Shown here one piece after another: positions 24,308 through 32,002 of a DNA stretch of 46,065 nucleotides (within the stretch, counting starts at the first letter, position 1; the number at the start of each line of letters is the position of its first letter). The position numbers and the translations under genes are program-made. The notes beneath the pieces were generated by a model. That model was not told where the DNA came from, did not search any database, and saw only the letters and a program-made list of their open reading frames with translations. Source of the stretch: Paenibacillus timonensis (GTDB lineage Bacteria > Bacillota > Bacilli > Paenibacillales > Paenibacillaceae); assembly GCF_022427145.1 (NCBI RefSeq), contig NZ_JAKSXN010000043.1, forward strand, positions 1 to 46,065, read 5' to 3'.

Positions 24308-25021
24308 GTGAGTTTGTCCCGCAAAGATAGACCGTTGTATTTGCAAATCAAAAACATCCTGAAGGAACGCATTTTGTACGGCGTTTACCCGCTTGGAGCG
24401 AATATCCCTTCTGAGCCTCAGCTGGAGCAAGAATTCGCCGTCAGTAAAATCACCGTCCGCGGCGCGATTCAGGAGCTCGTCCAGGAAGGGTATTTGGAGA
24501 AGGGCAGCGGCAAAGGCACTAAAGTGATCCGCAATAAAGCGGCCTCCAAATGGTCCAAGTGGAAGCACTTCACGGAGATCTTAGTGGAGGAAAACCATCA
24601 AATCCGCAAGGAATGGCTCCGCGCCGAAACGGTGCAAAACGAGGCGGGCTCCGAGCTCCACGGGCTGTTCGGGGAACGTTGCTTGAAGCTGGAACGCGCG
24701 TATTATCTCGATGGCCAGCCGTATATTTTTTACGAGCATTTCGTGAAGACCGCCCGGAAAGAACCGGATCTCGAGGATTTCCGCGATCATTCGCTTTATG
24801 AGGTGCTGGAGGAGTGGGGCGTTTCGCTGGACAAGCTCAGGGACGAATTTGCGGTGTCCCTTCCGCCAGCCGAGGCGAAGCGGTTTTTGCGGGTGGCCGA
24901 CGGCGTGCCCGTGCTGAAGCGCTCGCGGTATTCGCGGGATGTCCAGGGAAGACTGGCCGAATACAGCGTCGGCTACTACAATACGGAGCTGCAAGCTTAC
25001 ATCGTAGATTATGACGCATAA
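24308..25021 (+). CDS. GntR/HutC-family regulator with UTRA domain
   Basis: A 237-residue regulator. The N-terminal winged helix (PLYLQIKNILKERILYGVYP, then PSEPQLEQEFAVSKITVRGA) is followed by a UTRA ligand-binding domain (about 85-235, ending LAEYSVGYYNTELQAY). UTRA domains usually bind phosphorylated sugars or amino-sugar phosphates, which suits an operon making KDPG-type intermediates. It starts with GTG 24308 as last gene of the DUF4127 operon, 11 bases after the kinase. It probably represses this operon, adding to activation through promoter A. Its operator was not identified. Confidence 0.88.
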   Translation: MSLSRKDRPLYLQIKNILKERILYGVYPLGANIPSEPQLEQEFAVSKITVRGAIQELVQEGYLEKGSGKGTKVIRNKAASKWSKWKHFTEILVEENHQIRKEWLRAETVQNEAGSELHGLFGERCLKLERAYYLDGQPYIFYEHFVKTARKEPDLEDFRDHSLYEVLEEWGVSLDKLRDEFAVSLPPAEAKRFLRVADGVPVLKRSRYSRDVQGRLAEYSVGYYNTELQAYIVDYDA

Positions 25022-25045
25022 CGCGGCTGGTCGATTGAACTCTAG

Positions 25046-25086
25046 ACCCCAGATCGTTGCCCGGAATCGCAACGGTCTGGGGTTTT
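25046..25086 (+). terminator. Terminator of the DUF4127 operon
   Basis: ACCCCAGATCGTTGC pairs with GCAACGGTCTGGGGT (one wobble pair) around an 8-base loop, then TTTTC. In the 404-base gap to 25426 the only other recognised signal is promoter B. Confidence 0.8.
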
Positions 25087-25326
25087 CTATGTGATAAACC
25101 GAATACAATTCGCCAGTTTCGGTGAATTTCGCGGGATATATATGAAATTTCATACAGATTGAAGTCCCAGGGGCACAAAAGTCGTGATTATAGATGAAAT
25201 TTCGAATAGAATCCGTACTTTTTTGGCGTTAGCGGCTAAATGTATATGAAAAACCGAGTACATCTCGACCCTTGGCTTCGGGTTTAAGAAATTTCTACGG
25301 CCGGCGCCAGCCCATCCGAATTATTC

Positions 25327-25379
25327 AGATGTTTTCGAAAGTTTATGGGATATTTCCGTCGGAAGGCCAGGGCTATAAT
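25327..25379 (+). promoter_or_regulatory. Activator-type promoter B (direct repeats, GH130)
   Basis: AGATGTT (25327-25333) and GGATATT (25348-25354) are 21 bp apart. TATAAT (25374-25379) begins 26 bases after the second repeat starts. The internal TCGAA and the GGATATTTCC block are shared with promoter A. Confidence 0.65.
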
Positions 25380-25425
25380 AACTATAAAGATCCATATCTA
25401 TAGGGTTTCATGAGGAGGAGCACAG

Positions 25426-26445
25426 ATGAAGATAACGAGGCATCCGGAAAATCCGATCGTGGTACCGGGAGGTTTCGAATGGAGAAAAGTAACCGTATTC
25501 AATCCGGCGGTGATCATCGATAACGGTAAATTCTATATGATTGAACGGACGGCAGGATCGCTGACGCCGTGCAAAAACTATCTGGGTCTGCTGGAAAGCG
25601 AAGACGGCGTGCATTTCACGCACGTGAAGGACGAGCCGATCGTTACGCCGGACATGCTCGGTTTCCCGTATGGCAGCGTACAGGATCCGCGGATCGTGAA
25701 AATCGACGATACGTTTTACCTGAATTATGCGCTTCGTCCATGTGCGATGAGCTATTACCCGACAGGCCGGGGGGTCCCGGAGCGCTCGATCCCCGAGTAC
25801 CCGGACGGGTGGGGCGAACAGGAAGGCCACTGGTTGACACGTTCGTCGATCCTCGCCTCCAAAAACCTGATCGATTGGGAGTTCGTGGCCGACACGACGC
25901 CGCTTGAGATCAACGACCGCGACAACATCCTGTTTCCGGAGAAAATCAACGGCAAGTTCGTGTTGTTGCGCCGGCCGGAGGAATATGTGGGCGAAGCGTA
26001 CGGTACGGAGAAGGCGGCGATGTGGATCACCTATTCGGACGATCTGATCCACTGGGAGGAACCGAAGCTGCTGGCGAAAGCGGAAAACATGACGTGGGAA
26101 TCGCGCAAAATCGGCGGGTCGACGCCGCCGGTACGGACGGATCGCGGGTGGCTCGTGTTGTATCACGGAGTGGACGACGAGGTGGTCTACCGCGTCGGCG
26201 CCATGCTGCTGGATTTGGAGAATCCGGAGAAAGTCATCGCCCGCACGAAAAACTTCATCATGGAGCCGGAAACATATTACGAGAAATTCGGCTACCAGAT
26301 CCCGAACGTCATTTTCCCGACGGGGAACGTCGTCAAAGACGGATTGCTCTACATCTACTACGGGGTGACCGATACGGCGATCGCGCTAGCTACGGTGCCG
26401 GTCGAAGAACTCGTCGACTATATTCTGAATGAGCTGCAGGCCTAA
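25426..26445 (+). CDS. Glycoside hydrolase family 130 (beta-mannoside phosphorylase type)
   Basis: A 339-residue five-bladed propeller enzyme with no signal peptide. GH130 members split beta-mannosidic bonds with phosphate to give mannose-1-phosphate; a subgroup hydrolyses. Visible family blocks are FNPAVIIDNGKFYMIER, GSVQDPRIVK (catalytic Asp region), RRPEE, GGSTPPVRTDRGWLVLYHGV, and FPTGNVVKDGLLYIYYG. The paired arginines and the histidine that hold phosphate in phosphorylases appear present, favouring phosphorolysis. It has its own promoter (B) and lies between the DUF4127 operon and the ABC importer, all three sharing one promoter motif. It points to a mannose-containing substrate. Confidence 0.85.
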   Translation: MKITRHPENPIVVPGGFEWRKVTVFNPAVIIDNGKFYMIERTAGSLTPCKNYLGLLESEDGVHFTHVKDEPIVTPDMLGFPYGSVQDPRIVKIDDTFYLNYALRPCAMSYYPTGRGVPERSIPEYPDGWGEQEGHWLTRSSILASKNLIDWEFVADTTPLEINDRDNILFPEKINGKFVLLRRPEEYVGEAYGTEKAAMWITYSDDLIHWEEPKLLAKAENMTWESRKIGGSTPPVRTDRGWLVLYHGVDDEVVYRVGAMLLDLENPEKVIARTKNFIMEPETYYEKFGYQIPNVIFPTGNVVKDGLLYIYYGVTDTAIALATVPVEELVDYILNELQA

Positions 26446-26451
26446 GTTACT

Positions 26452-26491
26452 TGCTTTTGAATGACCGCATAAGGCGGTTATTCAAAAAGCA
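26452..26491 (+). terminator. Terminator-like hairpin after GH130
   Basis: GCTTTTGAATGACCGC and GGCGGTTATTCAAAAAGC form an imperfect hairpin just past the stop codon. There is no long T-run, so termination is uncertain. Confidence 0.5.
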
Positions 26492-26496
26492 ACTCC

Positions 26497-26510
26497 TGCA
26501 AGCGCTTACT
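26497..26510 (+). promoter_or_regulatory. Catabolite-responsive element (cre)-like site
   Basis: TGCAAGCGCTTACT agrees with the Bacillus cre consensus TGWAARCGYTWNCW at every defined position but one. It lies about 170 bp upstream of the importer promoter, so CcpA control is plausible. Confidence 0.45.
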
Positions 26511-26629
26511 GAAACAGACGGAAAAGGAAAATCGCACCTCCAAGCGAAAAGCCGGATTTTAAATGTTACAATATGTGACATAGATTCGTGGGAAACGCTT
26601 AACCGACCTGAAAATCATCTGAATATTTC

Positions 26630-26682
26630 GGATATAATCGAAGATTTGTGGGATATAGTCAAAGCAAGACCGCTTTTATAAT
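26630..26682 (+). promoter_or_regulatory. Activator-type promoter C (direct repeats, ABC importer)
   Basis: GGATATA at 26630-26636 and 26651-26657 are direct repeats 21 bp apart. TATAAT (26677-26682) begins 26 bases after the second repeat starts, exactly as in promoters A and B. Confidence 0.65.
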
Positions 26683-26770
26683 AGGTAATATAACAGGTAG
26701 GGAAACGAAAACGATCATTGCCTGTTATGTTTATGGATCTGATCCAAATACCAAGAGAAGAGGGTTGATT

Positions 26771-28099
26771 ATGGGCAAAACACACAGAGGCAAAAAAGCG
26801 GTACTGCTCGGTTTGATTGCGGTGCTGACGCTGTTCGCGGCGGCTTGCGGCAACGAAAACGCAGCGGGCGGCAACAACAACGCCGGCGGCGCGGGCGAGG
26901 CGGAGACGATTACCCTGAACATGATGCATCCTTGGACTTCCCCGAACGTGGACAACGAAGTCTACAAAGCGCGGATCGCCGAGTTCGAAAAGCAGCATCC
27001 GAACATCGTGATCAAGCAGGACGGCGTACCATCCGCCCAGTACAAGACCAAGCTGCGTACGTTAGCGGCCGCCAACAACCTGTCCGATATCAACGTCGTA
27101 TGGCCTGGGGCGGATTTGTCGCCGCTTGTTGCCGGTAATTTGCTTCAGCCGATCAACGATCTGATGGACAACTGGGGTTCGATTCTGCCGGAAGCCGCGC
27201 TAGCCGGATTTAACGTGGACGGACAGCAATATGCGGTACCGACCAAGCAAAATTTCGTAGACATCATTTATTACAACAAAGAGATGTTCGCGCAAGTGGG
27301 TTACGATCAATTCCCCGACACCTACGACAAATTCATCGATGCGGTGAAAAAGCTGAAAGCGGCGGGAATTACCCCGATTTCGCTTGGCAATAAGGAACAA
27401 TGGCCATTGCAATCGTCTTACATTTCCATTATCGGCGACCGGTTCACCGGAAGCGATTTCCTTCCGGCCGTGCTTGAAGGCAAAGCGAAGTTCACCGACC
27501 CCGAGTTCGTCAAGGCGCTTTCGGTCATCGATGAGCTGACGAAGCTGGGCGCCTTCAATACGGACGCCAACAACATGGACTCCGTTCAAGGCCAGGATTA
27601 CTTTATCCAAGGCAAAGCAGCCATGCATATTTCCTCCGCGACCGTCGATGGACGAGTTCGGATCAACAACGAGGAGGGAGACAAATTCGGCATCGCCCTG
27701 TTCCCGAGCGTAGAAGGCGGCAAAGGCGATCCGAAGAAGAGCGCCGGGATCGTGCAATACGGCATCGCCATCAAGAACGGGCTCGACGAGAAGAAAAAAG
27801 CGGCTGCCGAGGAGTTCTTGAAGTTTTTCGTGAGCGAAGATTTGTATAAAGAATTGATCCGCAACGGGGTGGTCGTGCCGGCTAAGGTGGAAATTCCCGA
27901 AGACGCCAGCCCTTATCTGAAAGAAATGCTGTCGCTGACCGGCAACGGCACGGCTCCGGTATTCGATAGCGTCATTCCTACGCAAGTGGTGGACGTTCTG
28001 CAAAATGGACTGCAAGCCCTGACCGTGGGCCGCGGCACGCCGGAAGAGCTGGCTAAGGAAGTTCAGGAAGCCATGGAGAACTATAGCAGCAGCAATTAA
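26771..28099 (+). CDS. Sugar ABC transporter substrate-binding lipoprotein
   Basis: A 442-residue lipoprotein, family 1 extracellular solute-binding protein. The signal sequence has a KTHRGKK start, a hydrophobic core and the lipobox AAAC, with the mature cysteine at about residue 27. An Asn/Gly-rich linker and the two-lobed binding domain (ITLNMMHPWTSPNVDNEV onward) follow. It captures oligosaccharides outside the membrane for the two permeases encoded next. No ATPase gene is present, so a shared MsmX-type ATPase encoded elsewhere is expected. The upstream ATG at 26648 would precede the promoter -10, so 26771 is the start. Confidence 0.9.
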   Translation: MGKTHRGKKAVLLGLIAVLTLFAAACGNENAAGGNNNAGGAGEAETITLNMMHPWTSPNVDNEVYKARIAEFEKQHPNIVIKQDGVPSAQYKTKLRTLAAANNLSDINVVWPGADLSPLVAGNLLQPINDLMDNWGSILPEAALAGFNVDGQQYAVPTKQNFVDIIYYNKEMFAQVGYDQFPDTYDKFIDAVKKLKAAGITPISLGNKEQWPLQSSYISIIGDRFTGSDFLPAVLEGKAKFTDPEFVKALSVIDELTKLGAFNTDANNMDSVQGQDYFIQGKAAMHISSATVDGRVRINNEEGDKFGIALFPSVEGGKGDPKKSAGIVQYGIAIKNGLDEKKKAAAEEFLKFFVSEDLYKELIRNGVVVPAKVEIPEDASPYLKEMLSLTGNGTAPVFDSVIPTQVVDVLQNGLQALTVGRGTPEELAKEVQEAMENYSSSN

Positions 28100-28160
28100 C
28101 GAAGGCATCCTTAGGTCACTAAACAACACGCGCTTACTTCTTTCAAAATCGATGCGTGAA

Positions 28161-28185
28161 AGAAAACCCGATTCCCGGGTTTTCT
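28161..28185 (+). terminator. Intra-operon hairpin after the binding-protein gene
   Basis: AGAAAACCCG pairs perfectly with CGGGTTTTCT with a 5-base loop, but no T-run follows. Such hairpins often stabilise or partly end the mRNA so that the binding protein is made in excess over the permeases. Confidence 0.5.
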
Positions 28186-28240
28186 TCATTCATCGGGCTT
28201 GAAGCTGGATTCGACATAAAGGAAAAGGAGGGAACCTCTG

Positions 28241-29116
28241 GTGCAAACGTTACGAGGCACGAAACTGGCGATTTTTATCGGGTTGTTTCCGGCGTTGATC
28301 ATCTATTTGGGCATTGCCATCGTTCCGATCGGAATGTCTCTGTACTATTCGGTGATGGATTGGAACGGCATCGGTTCGATGAAGTTCGTCGGCCTTGATA
28401 ATTTCGTGAAGATCCTGGGCGACGACACCTTCTGGCTGTCCGTCAAAAATAACGTCATCATCATGGTAACCGGCCTGATCGGCCAAATTCCGCTTGGTTT
28501 ATTACTTGCGCTTCTGCTGAACCGCGGGCTCAAAGGCTCCGGATTTTTCCGGACGGTCGGCTTCATGCCGGTCGTGATTTCATCCGTCATGGTGTCCCTG
28601 ATCTGGGGCATGGTTTATAACACGGAGTACGGGATGCTGAACAATCTGCTGGGCATCGTCGGCCTCGACGGCTGGAAGCAAAATTGGCTGGGCGACGACC
28701 GGTGGTCGATGCTGTCGATCAGCATTGCGTACATCTGGCAGAACTGCGGATTGTACATGGTGATTTTCCTGGCCGCGCTGCAAAACATCCCCGACGAGGT
28801 CAACGAAGCAGCCGAACTGGATGGAGCCACCGGGCTCAAACGCACCTTTCGCATTACGATCCCGATGATTCGCAGCACGCTTATGGTTGGGGTCGTCTAC
28901 AGCATCAGCAACTCCTTCCGCGTCTTCGACCTGATTCAGATCCTGACGGGCGGCGGCCCGGCGCATCAAACCGAAGTCATGACGATTCACATGTACAACA
29001 GCGCCTTCATGAACATGCGTTACGGATACGGCAGCGCGGTGTCGATCCTGATCCTGCTGTTCAGCTTGATCGTCATCTCGCTGGTGAACCGGTTGGGCCG
29101 GGAAAAAGAAGCTTAA
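28241..29116 (+). CDS. Sugar ABC transporter permease (MalF/MsmF type)
   Basis: A 291-residue inner-membrane protein with six predicted transmembrane segments (first about 10-32). It carries the EAA loop for contact with the ATPase (EVNEAAELDGATGLKRTFRI), a hallmark of carbohydrate importer permeases. It starts with GTG 28241 after AAAGGAGGGAACC. It is the first of two permease genes following the binding-protein gene, separated from that gene by 141 bases containing a hairpin. It forms the channel with the second permease. Confidence 0.9.
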   Translation: MQTLRGTKLAIFIGLFPALIIYLGIAIVPIGMSLYYSVMDWNGIGSMKFVGLDNFVKILGDDTFWLSVKNNVIIMVTGLIGQIPLGLLLALLLNRGLKGSGFFRTVGFMPVVISSVMVSLIWGMVYNTEYGMLNNLLGIVGLDGWKQNWLGDDRWSMLSISIAYIWQNCGLYMVIFLAALQNIPDEVNEAAELDGATGLKRTFRITIPMIRSTLMVGVVYSISNSFRVFDLIQILTGGGPAHQTEVMTIHMYNSAFMNMRYGYGSAVSILILLFSLIVISLVNRLGREKEA

Positions 29117-29132
29117 GGAAGGAGGATATACC

Positions 29133-29965
29133 CATGAATAAGAAGTCTGCCGGCTTCCGAATATTTGCATACACTTTTCTTAAGCCTATTCGCTATGATG
29201 AATATAGTCCCGCTGTTCTGGATGGTCGTCAACTCTTTCAAAAATGAACAGGAATACGCGGCCAATCCGTTTTCGCTCCCGGAGGCTTTGCATTTCTCCA
29301 ACTACGCGGAGGCGTGGAAGGTCGCGAATATGAACGTATATTTTCTGAACAGCCTTTTCGTCACGTTTGCGTCCTTGATCGTGACCGTATTTTTCGGGGC
29401 CTTGGCGTCCTATTTCCTATCGCGGTTTCAATTCAAGCTTCGCGGCATCACCTACGGCGTCTTTCTGCTCGGCATGCTGGTGCCGATCCACGCGACGTTG
29501 ATTTCGATCTTTCTGATCATGCAAAAATTGCACCTGCTGGATACACATTTATCGTTAATCTTGCCGTACACGGCGTTCCATCTCTCATTAACGATCATTA
29601 TACTGGAGGGCTTCATGCGGGGATTCCCCAAGGACTTGGAGGAATCGGGCGTGATGGACGGCGCGGGCATATTCCGGATCTTCTGGTCGATCATTCTTCC
29701 GATCACGAGACCTGCGATGGCCACCGTCGTTATCCTCAACTTCATATACAACTGGAATGAGTACTTGTTCGCCTTGGTATTGATCAGTTCTTCCGCACTC
29801 AAGACGCTGCCGCTGGGCTTGGCCAACTTCGTCGGCATCGAAACGGCGAGCCTGACCCTGCAAATGGCGGCGCTGACGATGGCGCTCATTCCGATCATTA
29901 TCTTTTATCTCTTGTTGCAGAAGCAGCTGGTCACCGGCATGACAGCAGGAGCAGTCAAAGGCTAG
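29133..29965 (+). CDS. Sugar ABC transporter permease (MalG/MsmG type), apparent N-terminal frameshift
   Basis: The second permease, 277 residues when repaired, with six membrane segments. Its EAA loop is DLEESGVMDGAGIFRIFWSI. The natural start is ATG 29133, behind an excellent GGAAGGAGG site and giving MNKKSAGFRIFAYTFL. That frame then runs off, and the remainder (SLFAMMNIVPLFWMVV onward) continues in another frame. Removing one A from the AA at 29182-29183 joins them. As sequenced, only a TTG at 29165, with no ribosome site, could start the main frame. This is a mutation or an assembly indel; the importer may be impaired. Confidence 0.75.
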
Positions 29966-29972
29966 TGGGGAT

Positions 29973-30139
29973 GTTAAAAAGTCATCTTTTGATCACGAAG
30001 CAAGTACAGGAAGCTTAGTCGACTTCGAATCTTGAATTCAGCCGGGCCTTCCGTTGCTCACGTAGCCTCCAACTACGCTGCGCTACTCAGTCCCTAGCTT
30101 CATCCAACCTTCTCGGTGCTGAAAACCTGACTTTTTAAC
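29973..30139. repeat. MITE-like intergenic element with 12-bp terminal inverted repeats
   Basis: A 167-bp non-coding block between the permease and histidine kinase genes begins GTTAAAAAGTCA (29973-29984) and ends with its exact reverse complement TGACTTTTTAAC (30128-30139). The interior has no open frame and contains further short palindromes. Size and ends suggest a miniature transposable element. No copy elsewhere in this window was found. Confidence 0.55.
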
Positions 30140-30199
30140 TTTTATTTTCATACATTACTTGCTCCCAAAATACACCACGACTAGGCGGAGGTGAAGGCG

Positions 30200-32002
30200 A
30201 TGACAGGCTATAGAAGGGTACTTGGCAGCTTTGGCTTAAAGCGGAAGGCGCTTGTCATCTTCCTGATCTTCGTCATCCTGCCGACGTTCGGCGTCGGCGT
30301 GGTCGTGCAAATTCAATTCAACGAGGTGCTGCGGGAACAGTTCATCAATTCGACCAAGCGAAATCTGGACAACGTCGCCGGCCAACTCGGCGAGCAGACC
30401 AAAATGGTCGAGGATATCGCCAATTATTTGATTTTGAGCCCGGACATGCGGAACTTCCTGCGCACGTCGCCTCCGCTCAGCAGCGAGCAGCAAGCCGTCC
30501 TAAAGCGGAATATCGAGGACTTCCTGACGTTTCAGCTGATGTCGAAGGGTTACATTCGGTCCATCGAAATTTACGGCTTTAATGGCAGCTTTATCGAAAT
30601 GGGCGAGCCGTTCAGCGGCGACGAGTCGAGATGGGAACAGGCCGCCAAAGCGCGCAAAGGCGGGATTACTTGGACCGAAGGGTATGCGCTCCATAGCGAT
30701 TGGAACGGCGAGGTTCGCGTCTTCTCGATGTTCCGCGTCCTCAACTCCTTCAGCCAGATCACCAAACCGCTGGGAAGGCTGATCATCCGTTTGGATGAAG
30801 CGAGTATCGTCGGCCTGCTGGAGAAAGGGATATTCAAGGACGGGGCCGGGAGCGTGTTCATCGTCGGCGCGGAAGGCCAGGTGATCCTGGGATCGACGAA
30901 TCCGTTGCCGGATGTGCTCCAGCCGGGAGCACCGCTGCTGGACAAGCTGTCGTCCGGACGGGGAGACCTGACGTACGAGGTGAACGGCCAGCGTTATTTA
31001 ACCTTATATAATCGAATGGAAAATACGGATTGGAAAGTGGTCGCCATGATTCCCGAGGCGAAGGTATCCGAGGAGTTCCGCGGAATCAAGATGACGATGC
31101 TGGTCATCCTGACGGCGATCATGCTGCTGGGGTTGACCGCGTTGATCGGGTTCCACTATACGATCATCCGTCCGATTTTGCGCCTCAAAAAGGAAACCAG
31201 CAAAGTCACGTACGGCGACTTCAACGCTCGGGTTCCGGTCAATTCCAACGACGAAATTTCCGAATTGAACCGCAAGTTCAATGAGATGGTCGCGACGATT
31301 CAGCAACTCATCGAGCATAAATACAAGCTGGAGCTAAGGGAACGGGAATCCGAGCTGAAGCTCATGCAAAACCAGATGGACCCGCATTTTCTGTACAATA
31401 CGCTGGATATGATCCGTTGGACGGCGCGATTGGAGCAGGCCTCGAAGTCGAGCCAGCTGATCGAAATGCTGTCGAAGTTTTTCCGGTCCAGCATGAATAA
31501 CGGAAGCTATCAAACCACGCTGCGCAAGGAGCTGGAATTCGCCCAATCCTACTTGTACCTGCAGCAGCGCCGGCTCGGGGAGAAGAAGTTGAAATATTCC
31601 CTCCATGCCGAGGCGGGCATCGAGGAGGCCGTGACGTTGAAAGCCACGATCCAGCCGTTGGTGGAGAACTTCATCAAGCATGGCCTGGACCGCGGCAAAC
31701 CGTACGGAGAGGTCAACGTGCGCTGTTACGCCCGCGAAGGCGAAATCTGGGTGGACGTCATCGATAACGGCAAAGGAATGGATCCCGGCAAGGCGGAAGC
31801 CGTCCGGAGCGCCCTGGAACGGTCGGGGACCGGCGGAACCAGGGAGGGAGCCATGCATAACATTCACGAGAGACTATCGATCTTTTTCGGACAAGACTAC
31901 GGTCTGGAGATCGTTGATACTTCGGCCGAAGGCACGTGGGTACGGCTTCGTTTCCCTTTTGCCGAGGCTTGCCATCCCGGAGGTGAACCCCATGAATCCT
32001 GA
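30200..32002 (+). CDS. YesM-like sensor histidine kinase
   Basis: A 600-residue membrane kinase. One transmembrane helix lies near the N-terminus (ALVIFLIFVILPTFGVGVVV) and another near 300 (MLVILTAIMLLGLTALIGF), enclosing an extracellular sensor region of about 260 residues. HAMP, the His_kinase domain with the phosphorylated His in QMDPHFLYNTLDMIRW, and HATPase_c with DNGKGM follow. ATG 30200 after GGAGGTGA is preferred over GTG 30191. It overlaps the response-regulator gene by 11 bases. YesMN-type systems sense extracellular sugars or their binding proteins and switch on neighbouring carbohydrate genes. Confidence 0.9.
   Translation: MTGYRRVLGSFGLKRKALVIFLIFVILPTFGVGVVVQIQFNEVLREQFINSTKRNLDNVAGQLGEQTKMVEDIANYLILSPDMRNFLRTSPPLSSEQQAVLKRNIEDFLTFQLMSKGYIRSIEIYGFNGSFIEMGEPFSGDESRWEQAAKARKGGITWTEGYALHSDWNGEVRVFSMFRVLNSFSQITKPLGRLIIRLDEASIVGLLEKGIFKDGAGSVFIVGAEGQVILGSTNPLPDVLQPGAPLLDKLSSGRGDLTYEVNGQRYLTLYNRMENTDWKVVAMIPEAKVSEEFRGIKMTMLVILTAIMLLGLTALIGFHYTIIRPILRLKKETSKVTYGDFNARVPVNSNDEISELNRKFNEMVATIQQLIEHKYKLELRERESELKLMQNQMDPHFLYNTLDMIRWTARLEQASKSSQLIEMLSKFFRSSMNNGSYQTTLRKELEFAQSYLYLQQRRLGEKKLKYSLHAEAGIEEAVTLKATIQPLVENFIKHGLDRGKPYGEVNVRCYAREGEIWVDVIDNGKGMDPGKAEAVRSALERSGTGGTREGAMHNIHERLSIFFGQDYGLEIVDTSAEGTWVRLRFPFAEACHPGGEPHES

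Noticed and set aside
28120..28140. cre-like sequence near CGCGCTTACTT
   Set aside because: Only the right half agrees with the cre consensus; the left half does not.
27200..28189. 329-residue open frame antisense to the binding-protein gene
   Set aside because: No start signal or family; the opposite frame is a clear lipoprotein.
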